NCBI RefSeq assembly: GCF_014647475.1
Contig: NZ_BMPG01000001.1
Coordinates: 868,001-932,000, forward strand
Length of the DNA: 64,000 nucleotides
Source: Halocalculus aciditolerans
GTDB taxonomy: Archaea > Halobacteriota > Halobacteria > Halobacteriales > Halobacteriaceae
Direction: 5' to 3'
Below are positions 50,178 to 60,506 of the stretch, one piece after another (the first letter of the stretch is position 1; each line of letters opens with the position of its first letter). The position numbers and the translations under genes are program-made. Under the pieces are notes generated by a model. The model did no database searches. It was not told the origin of the DNA and saw only the letters and a program-made list of their open reading frames with translations.

Positions 50178-51245
50178 ATGCAGATTAAGGAGCGACACCG
50201 GCGGGAGGACGGTCGTGAGGCCGTCACGCTCGTGCCGGAGTCCCTGGACGACCTCTGGCACCTCGCCTACATTCTGGAGCCGGGTGACCTCGTCTCCGGG
50301 GACACGCACCGGCGCATCCAGCGCGCCGACGACCAGATGCGGGACACCGGCGGGGAGCGCGAACACATGTACGTCACCATCGACGTCGAGGACGTCGAGT
50401 TCCACAAGTTCGCGAACCGCCTCCGCGTGTCCGGCGTCATCGAGGACGCCTCCCGCGAGGACCAACTCGGCATGCATCACACGCTCAACGTCGAGGAGCG
50501 CGAGGAGATCGAGGTGGAGAAGGTCTGGAAGCCCGATCAGGAAGAACGCTTAGAGGAGGCCGCGGAGGACACCGAGGGCGTGGACGTCGCCATCGCGACC
50601 ATCGAGGAGGGCGAGGCGCACATCCACCTCGTCCAGCAGTACGGCGTGGACGAGTACGGGAGTTTCACGGGGACGACCGGGAAAGGCGAGTACGCCCGTG
50701 GGCGCGACGAGCTCTTCGGTGAGGTCGCAGCGGCGCTCTCTCGGCTCGACGTCGACGCCATCATCCTCGCCGGCCCGGGGTTCACGAAAGACGACGCTTA
50801 CGACTTCGTCGAGGAGAACTACCCCGAGGCGGCGGAGAAAATCACGCTCGTGGACACCTCCGCCGTGGGCGGGCGCGGCGTCCACGAGGTCCTCAAGCGC
50901 GGCGCAATCGAGGAGGTGCAGGCGGAGACGCGTATCAGCGAGGAGTCCGAGAAGATCGACGAGCTCACGAAACGCATCTCCACCGACGGGACGGCCGCCT
51001 ACGGCATCGAGGAGGTCGAGGAAGCCGTCGAGTTCGGCGCGGTGGAAGAGCTCCTCGTGCTCGACGAGCGCCTCCGCCGCGAGCGGGCGGGCGAAGGCGA
51101 GTGGACAGTCGACATCAACGAGCTCATCACTCGCGTGGAACAGCAGGGCGGCGACGTCACGGTCTTCAGCCACGAGTACGCCCCCGGCGACCAGCTGGAG
51201 GCGCTCGGCGGCATCGCCGCCCTCCTGCGCTATCGGATGCAGTAG
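50178..51245 (+). CDS. pelA: mRNA surveillance protein Pelota
   Basis: Archaeal Pelota (aPelota/Dom34) recognises ribosomes stalled on truncated mRNA and, with aEF1A and ABCE1, releases and splits them. 355 residues in the three-domain layout: N-terminal [22 protein letters not shown], central domain ([16 protein letters not shown]) and C-terminal [11 protein letters not shown] with [26 protein letters not shown]. There is no GGQ, as expected. A CTTACC box about 28 nt upstream lies between the mobile element and the ATG, so its promoter is intact. Confidence 0.97.
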   Translation: MQIKERHRREDGREAVTLVPESLDDLWHLAYILEPGDLVSGDTHRRIQRADDQMRDTGGEREHMYVTIDVEDVEFHKFANRLRVSGVIEDASREDQLGMHHTLNVEEREEIEVEKVWKPDQEERLEEAAEDTEGVDVAIATIEEGEAHIHLVQQYGVDEYGSFTGTTGKGEYARGRDELFGEVAAALSRLDVDAIILAGPGFTKDDAYDFVEENYPEAAEKITLVDTSAVGGRGVHEVLKRGAIEEVQAETRISEESEKIDELTKRISTDGTAAYGIEEVEEAVEFGAVEELLVLDERLRRERAGEGEWTVDINELITRVEQQGGDVTVFSHEYAPGDQLEALGGIAALLRYRMQ

Positions 51246-53225
51246 TCAGTCGAGGTCGATTTTCGGGACGTCGTCGGCGGGCGTGAAGTCGAAGACCCGG
51301 CCGTAGAAGGCGAGGTCGAGTTCGGCGGCGCGCCGGACCGACTCCTCCTCGTGGAAGCCGTGGCGCTCGCCGTCGAATTCGACGTAGGCGTGGGGGACGC
51401 CGTCGGCGTCGAGGGCGTCACACATGGCCTCCGCCTGGCTCGGCGGAACGACGGTGTCGTCGCTGCCCTGAAGCAGGAGGAGGGGGCAGGCGATGCCGTC
51501 GGCGTGGTGGACGGGGGAGCGCTCGCGGTACGTTTCCTCGGCGTCGGGGAGCGCGCCGACGAGGCCGTCGAGGTAGCGGGACTCGAACTTGTGGGTGTCG
51601 CGGGCGAGCGCTTCGAGGTCGGCAACACCATAGAAGGAGACGCCGGCGTCGAAGGTGTCGTGGAAGGCGAGCGCGCAGAGAGTGGCGTAACCGCCGGCGC
51701 TCCCGCCCTCGATGGCGAGGCGGTCTGAGTCGACGCGGCCCTTCTCGGCCAGGTGTTCTGCCGCCTTCACGCAGTCGGCGGTGTCCGTGACGCCCCACTC
51801 GCCGTTCAGTTTTTCTCTATACGCGCGGCCGTAGCCGGTGCTGCCGCGGTAGTTCACGTCGAGGACGGCGATACCGCGCGTGGTAAGAAACTGGACGGGC
51901 GGGATGCCGCTGCCGCCGGCGACGTCGCAGACGGGGAGCGTCTCGCTCGTCGGCCCGCCGTGGGAGCGGACGACGACGGGCGGGTCCTCGCCGCGCGGCC
52001 CCTGCGTGTGCCGGTTCTTCGGCGGGTAGAAGAGCGCGTGCGCTTTCTCGTCGTCGGTCGTCGGGACTTCGACGTGCTCGGGGCGGGAGAGGAAGGCGTC
52101 GTCGAACGGGAGGTCGAGGGATCTCCGGAGGACGCGGCGTTCCCCGGACTCCCACGCGACGACCTGCGGAGGGCGGACGGGTGACGCGCCGACGAAGGCG
52201 ACGCGGCCGTCGTCGACGGCGAGGTTCCCGTGCGGGAACGCGTCGTAGCGCACGTCGAGCGCGTCGTAGTCGCCGTCTTCGAGGACGCCGATGGTGTACT
52301 CGCTGCGCTTCCCGGAGATGGCGACGATGCGCTCGGCGTCGAGGAAGCCGTAGGTCGCCATCCCGATCCCCCACTGCGGCAGCCCGAACTCGCGTTCCGC
52401 CGCGAAGACGCAGGACGGGTCGGCGTCCACACCCCCATCAGAACCGACGGCGAGGTCCGAGTCGTCGGGAACGGCATAGATATTCCACCAGCCGGAGCGG
52501 TCGGAGACGGCGTGGAGTGTCCCATCAGGGCTCCACGCCGGCTGGAAGACCGATTCTTCGGGGCCGCCGAGCACGGCGCGTTCGTCCGTGAGCGTTCCGT
52601 CGTCTTCGACGTCGGCGACGCGGAGGGTCGTGCCGTCCCACGGCATCCGCGGGTGGTCCCACGTCGTCCAGCACAGCCGGTCTCCCTCGCTGTCGAGTCG
52701 CGGGAACGCGTAGAAGTCGTGGCCGCTCGCGACCTGCACGGGGTCGCCACCGTCGGTGGGGATGACGACGAGGTCGTTCTCAACGTCTCCGTTGCGGTGG
52801 CGTTCGCGGACGGCGTAGAGACGGTCGCCGTCGGGCGACACCTCGAAGTCGGCGTAGCGGTCGGCCTTCTCGCTCGGCGGTTCGGGCGTCAACGGGTCGG
52901 CGTCGTCGCTTCCGTCTGCTGACGTTCGGTAGACGCGCTGGTCGTCGAAGCGGACGAAGTAGACCGTGTCGTCGTGGACGGCGAAGTCGCCGCCGCCGTA
53001 CTCGTGGACGAGCGTGCGGATGTCGTGGTCGTCGGGGGTGACGTCGATTCGTTCGCCGTCGCGGTCGCGGACGACGACGCCGCGGCCGTCCTCGCTGGGG
53101 CGGCGTTCGAGCCAGTCGGTCGCGTCGCCGTCGACGGCGACGCCGCCGAAGGAGACGCCGCCGGTCGACACGAACTCGGGCGAGAGCGGGGAGTCCCACT
53201 CGCCGTAGGGCTGTCGCTCGGTCAT
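51246..53225 (-). CDS. S9-family prolyl oligopeptidase-like serine peptidase
   Basis: 659 residues. The N-terminal 380 form a beta-propeller (DPP/TolB-like repeats such as FEVSPDGDRLYAV), the C-terminal 270 an alpha/beta hydrolase with nucleophile in IEGGSAGGYATL, Asp in LQGSDDTVVPPSQ and His in DGERHGFHEEE. It would cleave short peptides after proline or act as an acylaminoacyl peptidase. No signal peptide, so cytoplasmic. Start at 53225 (MTERQPYG); the upstream 30 codons of frame lack similarity. Confidence 0.93.
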   Translation of the reverse strand: MTERQPYGEWDSPLSPEFVSTGGVSFGGVAVDGDATDWLERRPSEDGRGVVVRDRDGERIDVTPDDHDIRTLVHEYGGGDFAVHDDTVYFVRFDDQRVYRTSADGSDDADPLTPEPPSEKADRYADFEVSPDGDRLYAVRERHRNGDVENDLVVIPTDGGDPVQVASGHDFYAFPRLDSEGDRLCWTTWDHPRMPWDGTTLRVADVEDDGTLTDERAVLGGPEESVFQPAWSPDGTLHAVSDRSGWWNIYAVPDDSDLAVGSDGGVDADPSCVFAAEREFGLPQWGIGMATYGFLDAERIVAISGKRSEYTIGVLEDGDYDALDVRYDAFPHGNLAVDDGRVAFVGASPVRPPQVVAWESGERRVLRRSLDLPFDDAFLSRPEHVEVPTTDDEKAHALFYPPKNRHTQGPRGEDPPVVVRSHGGPTSETLPVCDVAGGSGIPPVQFLTTRGIAVLDVNYRGSTGYGRAYREKLNGEWGVTDTADCVKAAEHLAEKGRVDSDRLAIEGGSAGGYATLCALAFHDTFDAGVSFYGVADLEALARDTHKFESRYLDGLVGALPDAEETYRERSPVHHADGIACPLLLLQGSDDTVVPPSQAEAMCDALDADGVPHAYVEFDGERHGFHEEESVRRAAELDLAFYGRVFDFTPADDVPKIDLD

Positions 53226-53263
53226 ACCCCGTTGTTTCGCGAGCGAGCGCTTAGTAGTGTGGC

Positions 53264-55969
53264 ATGCCGAACCACGGGGAGAGCGACAGCGTTTTTCGCG
53301 CTCGCGGGCTACCACAGGGCGTGACTATCCGGGGGCCGGTCGCCGACGTGGGGGAGACGCGCTCGGTGAACACGAAGTACGGCGACCGCGACCTCGTCGA
53401 GTTGACGGTGCGTCCGGAGCGCGGCGTCGGCGAGCCGGTGACGGTGACGCTCTGGGGGAAGTGGGCGGAAACAGCGGAGTACGTCGAGCCGGGCATGGAC
53501 GTGCTCGTCACCGACCCCGAAGAACGCGAGTGGAACGGCGAGACGCAGTACAGTATCGGTAAAGAGTCGTTCCTCGTCGTCGAACCGGACTTCCTCGTGG
53601 ACGTGACGAGCGTTCGCGAGTTCGTCCAGTGCCCCCGCCAGTACTACCTCTCGAAGCTTTCGGGGCTCCCGCTCAAGTATCCGGTGACGAAGGGGACCAT
53701 CGTGCACGAGGTGTTCGGCGACCTCCTCAGGGGGCGCGACCTCGACGCGGCCGTCGACGACGCCGTGACCGACGCGGGCCTGGAGCTCGGCCTGCTGGGC
53801 GAGGACCCGGAGGAGGTCCGTCGAGACGTCTACGACCACGCGTCGGCCATCGAGGGGTGGCTCGCACAGGAATCCCTCACTGGTGATGATGACTGGCGCT
53901 CCGAGTTCACGCTCATCTCGGAGACGTTCGGCATCAAGGGGCGGTGCGACGCGATTCGGCAGGGGATGCCGGTCGAACTGAAGACGGGGAAGAACACGAA
54001 GCGCGATCCCCGATTCCACGATAAGGTGCAGGCGGCGTGTTACGCGCTCCTCCTCCGGGATCGCGGCGTCGAGCCGAACACGGGGACGCTCCTCTACACG
54101 AAGAACGCCGCCGTCGACAGAGCGGAGGAGACGGGCGACCTCTCGCCGGCGAAGGAGTTCAGCATCGGGAAGGGCTTTCTCGACTTCGTCGTCCGCACCC
54201 GCAACCACCTCGCGGCGCTCGAAGCGCAGGAGAAGACGCCGACGGGGAAGGAGGCGGACGCGGTCTGCGAGTACTGCTTCGAGCGCGAGACCTGCATGGT
54301 GGTCTCCGGCCGGCTCGACCAGGAGTCGAAAGTCGGGAAAGTCGGGAAACCGCTCCCCGCGGCGGAGCGCGAGTACTTCGACGACTTCTACGACGCCGTC
54401 GAGGCGGAGCGGGAGACGGTGCACGCCGAGTACCGAAAGCTCTGGGAGCAGAGCGCCGAGGAGCGCGTCGACGACGACCGGGCGGTCGTCGGGCTCGAAC
54501 CCGAAGCAGAAGACGAACTCGAAGACGGCCGGTGGCGGCTTTCCGCGACTCGGCCGGGTGACGCGACGTCGAAGATTCGGGCGGGCGACCGCGTGCTGGC
54601 GAGCGACGGGAACCCGGTGACGGGGACGGCGGAGATGGCGCGCGTCGAGGTGCTCACGCCCGACGAGGTGGTCGTGACGACGGACGAACCCGTGAAGCTC
54701 CGGCGGCTCGACGTCTACCCGAGCGAGCTCGGCGTCGACCGGATGCTCACGGCGCTCCACGACTTCCTCCTCAAGGGCGACCAGCGCCGGAAGGACGTGC
54801 TCTTCGAGCGCGAGGACCCCGCGTTCGCGGACGAGGAGCAGGAGGTCATCCCGAACAACGACGCGCAGAACGCGGCGGTGAACAAGGCCCTCAACGCGGA
54901 GGACTTCGCGCTCGTACACGGGCCGCCGGGAACCGGGAAGACGTACACTATCGCGACGCTCGTGCGGGAGTTCGTGGCGCGCGGCGACCGCGTGCTCCTC
55001 TCGGCGTTCACGAACCGCGCGGTCGACAACGCCCTGGAGGCCATCCGCGACCAGGGGTTCGACGACTTCGTGCGCGTCGGCACGGAGACGGGCGTGCGCG
55101 AGGACATGCAGTCCTTCCGGCTCTCGAAGTCGGGCGACCCCGGCGAGCAGGCGGGCGCGCTCCGGGACGCGCCGCTCGTCGCCGCGACCACCGCCACCTG
55201 CGGGTCGCGCGTCATGCGCTCTCAGGAGTTCGACGTCGTGCTCGTCGACGAGGCCAGCCAGCTCACCGAGCCCGACACGCTCGCCGCGATAAACCGGGGA
55301 GCGACGTTCGTGCTCGTCGGCGACCACCTCCAGCTCCCGCCCGTGGTTCGCTCCGGCGGCCGGCTCGCGGACTCGCTCTTCGAGCGCCTCATCGAGACCT
55401 ACGCGGACGCGGGCGTGATGCTCGACAGCCAGTACCGGATGCGCCAGAGTATCCAGGCGTTCTCCTCCCGCGAGTTCTACGACGGCCAGCTTCGGCCCGC
55501 GAACGGCGACGTGGCGACGCAGACCCTCGCCGACCTCGACGTCTCCGGCGTGCCGGACGGCGTCGACTTCGAGCAGGTCGCGGGCACCGACGCGCGGCAC
55601 ACGGACAGCGAGGAGGCGGACCGCATCGCCGAACTCGTCGAAGACTATCTCGACGCGGGCGTCGACCCTGAGGACGTCGGCGTCATCGCGCCGTTCCGCG
55701 CGCAGGTCGCCGAAATCGGCCGGCGCATGCCGGACGGCGTCACCGTCGACACGGTCGACCGCTTCCAGGGGTCGAGCAAAGAGGTCATCCTCGTCTCCTT
55801 CGTCGCCACCGGCGAACTCGACGGGCCGATCTTCGAGGACTACCGGCGGGTGAACGTCGCGCTCACGCGGGCGAAGCGCGCGCTCGTGCTCGTCGGCGAC
55901 CGCGAGGCATTGGAGACCGACGACGTCTACGAGCGGATGGTCGAGTGGGCGTCGCTGCAGTCGTCGTAG
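53264..55969 (+). CDS. Dna2-type nuclease-helicase
   Basis: 901 residues. N-terminal OB-like domain (RGPVADVGETRSVNTKYGDR), then a Cas4/RecB-like nuclease with an iron-sulfur site (Cys in FVQCPRQYYLS and the trio in CEYCFERETC) and catalytic GRCDAI and VELKTGK, followed by SF1 helicase motifs: Walker A GPPGTGKT near 553, VLVDEASQLTEPDTL as Walker B, VGDHLQLPPVV and VDTVDRFQGSSKEVI. This is the Dna2 architecture (OB, nuclease, helicase) acting in DNA end resection and flap processing. Divergent from the S9 peptidase with a 38-nt spacer. Confidence 0.92.
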   Translation: MPNHGESDSVFRARGLPQGVTIRGPVADVGETRSVNTKYGDRDLVELTVRPERGVGEPVTVTLWGKWAETAEYVEPGMDVLVTDPEEREWNGETQYSIGKESFLVVEPDFLVDVTSVREFVQCPRQYYLSKLSGLPLKYPVTKGTIVHEVFGDLLRGRDLDAAVDDAVTDAGLELGLLGEDPEEVRRDVYDHASAIEGWLAQESLTGDDDWRSEFTLISETFGIKGRCDAIRQGMPVELKTGKNTKRDPRFHDKVQAACYALLLRDRGVEPNTGTLLYTKNAAVDRAEETGDLSPAKEFSIGKGFLDFVVRTRNHLAALEAQEKTPTGKEADAVCEYCFERETCMVVSGRLDQESKVGKVGKPLPAAEREYFDDFYDAVEAERETVHAEYRKLWEQSAEERVDDDRAVVGLEPEAEDELEDGRWRLSATRPGDATSKIRAGDRVLASDGNPVTGTAEMARVEVLTPDEVVVTTDEPVKLRRLDVYPSELGVDRMLTALHDFLLKGDQRRKDVLFEREDPAFADEEQEVIPNNDAQNAAVNKALNAEDFALVHGPPGTGKTYTIATLVREFVARGDRVLLSAFTNRAVDNALEAIRDQGFDDFVRVGTETGVREDMQSFRLSKSGDPGEQAGALRDAPLVAATTATCGSRVMRSQEFDVVLVDEASQLTEPDTLAAINRGATFVLVGDHLQLPPVVRSGGRLADSLFERLIETYADAGVMLDSQYRMRQSIQAFSSREFYDGQLRPANGDVATQTLADLDVSGVPDGVDFEQVAGTDARHTDSEEADRIAELVEDYLDAGVDPEDVGVIAPFRAQVAEIGRRMPDGVTVDTVDRFQGSSKEVILVSFVATGELDGPIFEDYRRVNVALTRAKRALVLVGDREALETDDVYERMVEWASLQSS

Positions 55970-56046
55970 GAGGCGACTCCGTCCGCGACCCGTTCGGCGT
56001 CGCCGAGAGCAACACACCTTTCTCTCTCCCGGTTCCCTCACCGACT

Positions 56047-56775
56047 ATGCAGGTCACGTTCCTCGGAACCGGGAGCGCGATGCCGACGCCGGGGCGCGCG
56101 CAGTCGGGCGTCCTCGTGGAGACCGCCGAGTCGCGCGTGCTCGTGGACTGCGGGAGCGGCGTGCTCGAACGCCTCGCCGCGACCGACGGCGGCTACGAGG
56201 ACCTCGACGCCGTCCTCCTCACACACTTCCACCTCGACCACACGAGCGACCTCCTCGCCCTCCTCAAAGCCCGCTGGCTCGCCGGCGCGGGCGACCTCCC
56301 CGTCGTCGGCCCCCCGGGGACCGTCGACTTCGCCGACGACGTCTTCACGGGCTACGACTACCTCCGGGAGAACGCATCCGTCACCCCGCGGGACGCCGTC
56401 GGCGAGTTCTCCATCGCCGGCCTCGACGTCGAGACCTACGAGACCGACCACTCGATGCGGTGTCACGCCTACCGCCTCGACGACGCCTTCACCTACGGCG
56501 GCGACTCCGAGGCCGACGACGGCCTCGCGGCGTTCGCCGAAGGCACGGCCTTCCTCGTCGACTGCTCCTTCCCCGACGACGTCGACGTCTCCAACCACCC
56601 GACGCCCGCCCAGCTCGGCCGCGCGCTCGCCGGCCGCGACTTCGACCGCGTCTTCCTCACCCACCTCTACCCGCACACCGAGGGCCGCCACGACGAGATG
56701 CGCGCCAGCATCGAAGCCCACTACGACGGCGACGTCTCCTTCGCCGAAGACGGTCAGACCATCAAGGTCGAGTGA
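56047..56775 (+). CDS. MBL-fold hydrolase, RNase Z-like subgroup
   Basis: 242 residues. VTFLGTGSAMPTPGRAQSG and VLLTHFHLDHTSDLL (HxHxDH metal motif) define the fold; the later DHSMRCHAYR and FLTHLYPHTE supply other ligands. The N-terminal GTGSAMPTP resembles RNase Z, but the long tRNA-binding arm is absent, so I call a general phosphodiesterase or metal hydrolase. Start at 56047 is preceded by about 30 nt with CTTTCTCTC. Confidence 0.85.
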   Translation: MQVTFLGTGSAMPTPGRAQSGVLVETAESRVLVDCGSGVLERLAATDGGYEDLDAVLLTHFHLDHTSDLLALLKARWLAGAGDLPVVGPPGTVDFADDVFTGYDYLRENASVTPRDAVGEFSIAGLDVETYETDHSMRCHAYRLDDAFTYGGDSEADDGLAAFAEGTAFLVDCSFPDDVDVSNHPTPAQLGRALAGRDFDRVFLTHLYPHTEGRHDEMRASIEAHYDGDVSFAEDGQTIKVE

Positions 56776-56891
56776 CTCGTCTGCCGAACCGAGTCAGACC
56801 TCCGACTGCCCCGTCTGTCGAACCGGAGTGGATTTCCCACTGCTCCGCCGGGTCCGCTACGCTTAATCCGTCGCCGTCGCAACCCCCGGGT

Positions 56892-57440
56892 ATGCGTGTT
56901 CGCGACTGGCAGGACGTGCTCGCGGACGTGACGGAGACGAACGCCGAGCCCGACGGCTGGCGCGCCGTCGCCGGCGACCGCTCGAACGGCATCGGCGAGG
57001 ACCTCTACCTCGGCCACCCCGCCGTCGGCGTCTACCACCTGAAGACCTACGCGAAGAACCCCTACGAGGTGCGAGGGAAGGGGACGCGAGTCGCGCGCCG
57101 GCTCGACGACGACCTCGACTCGTTCTTCCCGGAGAAGACCGGCGGGCGGTTCGCGGTCCGCGAGCCCGCGCCCGACGAGGACACCGCGAAGTCGCGGGCG
57201 AAACGACTCGAAGAGGTCGTGAAAACGCACGCCGACGCGCCGACGACGCCGGACGCGCTCTTCGACGACGCGATGGACGTGTTAGAGTCGCCGGCGTTCG
57301 GCCCGATGGCGTACGAGTTCGACGGCCGCCCCGACGCCCTCGACGGCCTCGCCGAGCAGTTCGAGGAGTCAGAGGAACTCCTCACCGAGGAACTCGAAGA
57401 CCTCGTCGAACGCGACGACGTGAACAAAGGCTTCCAGTAG
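56892..57440 (+). CDS. DUF5820-like conserved haloarchaeal protein
   Basis: 182 residues. VRDWQDVLADVTETNAEPDGWRAVAG, HPAVGVYHLKTYAKNPYEVRGKGTRVARRLDDDLDSFFP-type middle and a C-terminal acidic helix TEELEDLVERDDVNKGF match a haloarchaeal family I remember as DUF5820. No function known. The ATG follows GGGT, and a GCTTAA box lies about 30 nt upstream. Confidence 0.7.
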   Translation: MRVRDWQDVLADVTETNAEPDGWRAVAGDRSNGIGEDLYLGHPAVGVYHLKTYAKNPYEVRGKGTRVARRLDDDLDSFFPEKTGGRFAVREPAPDEDTAKSRAKRLEEVVKTHADAPTTPDALFDDAMDVLESPAFGPMAYEFDGRPDALDGLAEQFEESEELLTEELEDLVERDDVNKGFQ

Positions 57441-57476
57441 CGTTCTGCCCCGGTTCGACAGGCGTGTCGAGAGGGG

Positions 57477-58427
57477 TTATTCGCGGGGGATGCGGGCGAG
57501 CCAGGCGTCGGGGTTGTCGAGTTCGGCGTCGGTCGGGAGGTAGTCGGGGCCGTCCCAGACGCGGGCGGCGGCTTCGATGCCGCGGGCGTCGACGACGTCG
57601 TCGAAGAACGCGCGGCCGCGCTCGTACTGTTTCTGCTTCAGCTGGAAGCCGAGGAGGCGGCCGACGAGGCTGCTGACGTTCGTCCGATTCCGGCGTTCGT
57701 CGAGCTTTCGCCGTAAGTCGTCGTAGTCGTCGTCGAAGGCTTCGTCCATGAGGAGTTCCGCGTAGCCTTCGACGGCGGTCATCGCGACGTTCAGGTCGCG
57801 GAACGCGTCCTTGGCGACTTTGGCGTCGGCGAGGTCGCTGACGCCGGCGCGCATCCGGTCGCCGAGGAAGTCGGAGAGCCAGGGGGCCGCGCCGAACTCC
57901 GCGGCGTGCGTGACCTCGTGGAAGGCGATCCAGCGGCGGAAGCGCTGGAAGTCGACGTCGAGGGTGTCGGCGGCTTTCACGATGTTCGGGTGGACGAAGT
58001 AGAGGTCGTGCTCGTCGCCGTCAGCGAGGAGGAGGGGGTCGTACTGGCCGAGGACGTGACGCGCGATGAAGGCGAGCGCGACCGCCATCGTCCCCGTGTT
58101 GACGGTGTTGGAGACGCCGGGGAGCGCGACCTCTTGGCCTTCGAGGGGTTCGAAGGCGCGGCGGAAGGTCGGGACGTTCGCCTCCATCCAGTGGTGGCGG
58201 TTCTGGATTTCGAGGGTCTTCGGGACGGCGAAGTGGACGCCGGAGACCTCGCGGACGCGCTCGCGGGCGTCGCGGACGTCGCTCGCGTAGGCGGCCTCCA
58301 TCTCCGGCGTGAGGTCGAGGCGGCCGGGCGGCGTCGCTTCCTTCGCGGCGTCGACGGCGGCGTCCCAGTCCAGCGGCCCGCTGCCGGACGCGGACGCGAC
58401 CGCCCGGACGCTCTCGTAGAGACTCAT
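57477..58427 (-). CDS. Zinc-dependent metalloprotease-like protein (DUF2342 / Zincin_2)
   Basis: 316 residues with the zinc motif HEVTHAAEFGAAPWL near residue 170 (HExxH plus downstream ligand). YFVHPNIVKAADTLDVD and LGFQLKQKQYERGRAF match the DUF2342 family, which in actinobacteria and haloarchaea is annotated as associated with coenzyme F420 biosynthesis by context. The protease activity and the F420 link are predictions. Start ATG at 58427. Confidence 0.85.
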   Translation of the reverse strand: MSLYESVRAVASASGSGPLDWDAAVDAAKEATPPGRLDLTPEMEAAYASDVRDARERVREVSGVHFAVPKTLEIQNRHHWMEANVPTFRRAFEPLEGQEVALPGVSNTVNTGTMAVALAFIARHVLGQYDPLLLADGDEHDLYFVHPNIVKAADTLDVDFQRFRRWIAFHEVTHAAEFGAAPWLSDFLGDRMRAGVSDLADAKVAKDAFRDLNVAMTAVEGYAELLMDEAFDDDYDDLRRKLDERRNRTNVSSLVGRLLGFQLKQKQYERGRAFFDDVVDARGIEAAARVWDGPDYLPTDAELDNPDAWLARIPRE

Positions 58428-58502
58428 TACACGGAGAGAGCCAGTGAAGCGGGAAAGCCCTTCTGGGAACCGCGATACTGAACGTCGGTTACTGGACGCC
58501 GG

Positions 58503-58772
58503 TTACTGGACGCTGATGTCGTCGGCGTCGTCGGCGGATCCGCCGAGTTTCTTCTTCACGGCGACAGCAACACCAGTAGCGACGACCGCGACGGCGAGGG
58601 CGGCGACGGCGAGCGCGGCCACGCCCGGTCCGCCGGACAACTCCTCGGCGTCGTCGCCGGTCGAGACGGGCGGTTCCGTCGCGGGTTTTCCTCCTGCGTC
58701 GCTCGCGCCGGGGCCGATGTTGCAGGCGAAGTCGAGGTCCGATTCGTGGAAGTGAATGTCGACAAGTCCCAT
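58503..58772 (-). CDS. Small protein with one membrane helix
   Basis: 89 residues. N-terminal [22 protein letters not shown], then a Thr/Ser/Pro/Gly linker, a membrane helix ([22 protein letters not shown]) and a short charged tail. Tiny single-span haloarchaeal protein of unknown role. It lies on the minus strand upstream of the zincin gene (75 nt). Confidence 0.6.
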   Translation of the reverse strand: MGLVDIHFHESDLDFACNIGPGASDAGGKPATEPPVSTGDDAEELSGGPGVAALAVAALAVAVVATGVAVAVKKKLGGSADDADDISVQ

Positions 58773-58868
58773 ACATCTCTCGGCGGCGGCCACAACTAAA
58801 GCCGTTGTGGGACCGCGCGCCGCTCCGGAACCGCACCGTTGATTGGCCCGTAGCCGTGATGTGTCCGT

Positions 58869-59939
58869 ATGGAAGACGCTCCGCGTGCGTTCCTCGACGA
58901 CCTCCTTTCGACCGCGAGCCCGTCCGGGTTCGAGACCGCCGCTCAGTCCGTCTGGCTGGAGTACGTGTCCGCGTTCGCCGACGACGTCACCACGGACGCC
59001 TACGGGAACGCGGTCGCGGTCTACGAGGGCGACGAGGCGGGTCCCGAGCTCGCGTTCGCCGGGCACGCCGACGAAATCGGGCTGATGGTCGCGGAGATCG
59101 ACGACGACGGCTTCGTCCGCCTGACGCCCATCGGGGGCGCGGACCGCACCGTCTCGCTCGGCCGGCACGTCCGTATCCACACGGACGACGGTCCGGTGAA
59201 CGGCGTCGTCGGGCAGGCCGCCATCCACCTGCGGATGACGCAGGACGACCCGGACGCGCCGAAGGACATCGGCGAGCAGTACGTCGACATCGGCGCGGAA
59301 TCGGAAGAAGAAGCCCGCGAGCTCGTCGAGGTCGGCGACCCGATCACCATCGCCGAAGCGGTCGACGACCTCCAGGGGACGCGGGTGGCGGCGCGCGGGA
59401 TGGACAACCGCATCGGCATCTGGACGGCGGCCGAGGCGCTCCGCCGCGCCGCCGACCGCGGCGTCGACGCCACCGTCTACGCCGTCTCAACGGTACAAGA
59501 GGAAGTCGGGTTGAACGGCGCGGAGATGGTCGGGTTCGACCTCGACCCGGACGCCTACGTCGCCATCGACGTGACGCACGCGACCGATCACCCCGTCCAC
59601 CCAGGCGACACGCCCGGCGAGGTCGAGCTCGGGAGCGGGCCGGTCGTCGCGCGCGGCGCGACGAACCACGTCGAGCTCGTGCGCGCCGTGCGCGACGCCG
59701 CCGGCGAGGCGGACATCGACGTCCAGCTCCAGGCGAACGGCATCCGGACGGGGACGGACGCCGACGCGGTGTTCACGCAGCGCGGCGGCATCCCCGCGAT
59801 GAACCTCGGCGTTCCGAACCGCTACATGCACACGCCCGCCGAAATCATCGACACCGGCGACCTCGACGCGGCCGCCGACCTCCTCGCCGCCGTCGCGGAC
59901 TCCGAGTCCGACCGCGAGGACTTCCGCGTCGACCTCTAG
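58869..59939 (+). CDS. M42-family aminopeptidase (TET-like)
   Basis: 356 residues. Dinuclear metal site: [12 protein letters not shown], the bridging Asp in [21 protein letters not shown] with the catalytic Glu pair, [12 protein letters not shown], and YMHTPAEII for the last His. M42 peptidases form dodecameric tetrahedral shells that trim peptides coming from the proteasome. Complete and standard length. Divergent from the small membrane protein. Confidence 0.94.
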   Translation: MEDAPRAFLDDLLSTASPSGFETAAQSVWLEYVSAFADDVTTDAYGNAVAVYEGDEAGPELAFAGHADEIGLMVAEIDDDGFVRLTPIGGADRTVSLGRHVRIHTDDGPVNGVVGQAAIHLRMTQDDPDAPKDIGEQYVDIGAESEEEARELVEVGDPITIAEAVDDLQGTRVAARGMDNRIGIWTAAEALRRAADRGVDATVYAVSTVQEEVGLNGAEMVGFDLDPDAYVAIDVTHATDHPVHPGDTPGEVELGSGPVVARGATNHVELVRAVRDAAGEADIDVQLQANGIRTGTDADAVFTQRGGIPAMNLGVPNRYMHTPAEIIDTGDLDAAADLLAAVADSESDREDFRVDL

Positions 59940-60002
59940 GCGCGGCGACGCCTTCTCGGCCTGTGCCGGTACGCTTATCCGCTTCGCATACGGCCATCGT
60001 GT

Positions 60003-60188
60003 ATGACCGGCCGACCGCTCGACGTTCTGGAGGAAGCCCTACAGTCGCCCGTCACCGTCCACCTCAAGGACGGCGAGTTCCACGAGGGCGTCCTCACGGG
60101 CTACGACCAGCACATGAATCTCGTCCTCGAAGACGGCGAAGACACAATCGTTATACGCGGCGACAACGTCGTCACGATACAGCCATGA
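60003..60188 (+). CDS. lsm: LSm / Sm-like RNA-binding protein
   Basis: 61 residues, short form seen in haloarchaea. Sm1 motif: [28 protein letters not shown]; Sm2 motif: [10 protein letters not shown]. Forms a heptameric ring binding U-rich RNA. The stop codon overlaps the next ATG (ATGA at 60185-60188), the classic lsm-rpl37e arrangement, so the two are translationally coupled. A GCTTATCC box lies about 32 nt upstream. Confidence 0.96.
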   Translation: MTGRPLDVLEEALQSPVTVHLKDGEFHEGVLTGYDQHMNLVLEDGEDTIVIRGDNVVTIQP

Positions 60189-60361
60189 CTGGGGCAGGAA
60201 CCCCGAGCCAGGGGAAGAAGAACAAGACGACGCACGTGAAGTGCCGGCGGTGCGGCGAGAAGTCGTACCACTCCCGGAAGAAAGTCTGCGCGAGCTGCGG
60301 ATTCGGTAAGACCGCGAAACGCCGCTCGTACAGTTGGCAGTCGAAGAACGGCGACAACTAA
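60185..60361 (+). CDS. rpl37e: 50S ribosomal protein L37e
   Basis: 58 residues, basic. [20 protein letters not shown] start, zinc ribbon [20 protein letters not shown] and ending [15 protein letters not shown]: all conserved in L37e, which sits on the large subunit near the tunnel exit region contacting 23S rRNA. Coupled to lsm upstream. Followed by purF after 238 nt, a neighbourhood often seen in haloarchaea. Confidence 0.97.
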   Translation: MTGAGTPSQGKKNKTTHVKCRRCGEKSYHSRKKVCASCGFGKTAKRRSYSWQSKNGDN

Positions 60362-60506
60362 CGCCGTATTCTCTCGCTCTCTCGTCGCGGAGCCGCTGCG
60401 TTAGCCGCGGCTCCGGATTCGACGTCTCCGTCGACGATTCTGCGCTCGACGCCTCGAACCGGTGAGCGGCGCGGACGTCGACGTCCATCCGAGACGGATA
60501 CACGAG

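Noticed and set aside
48304..51245. Defence-island interpretation of the TnpB region with the CHAT protein
   Set aside because: The CHAT gene is about 30 kb away and neighbours of both are housekeeping genes; no other defence genes are seen.
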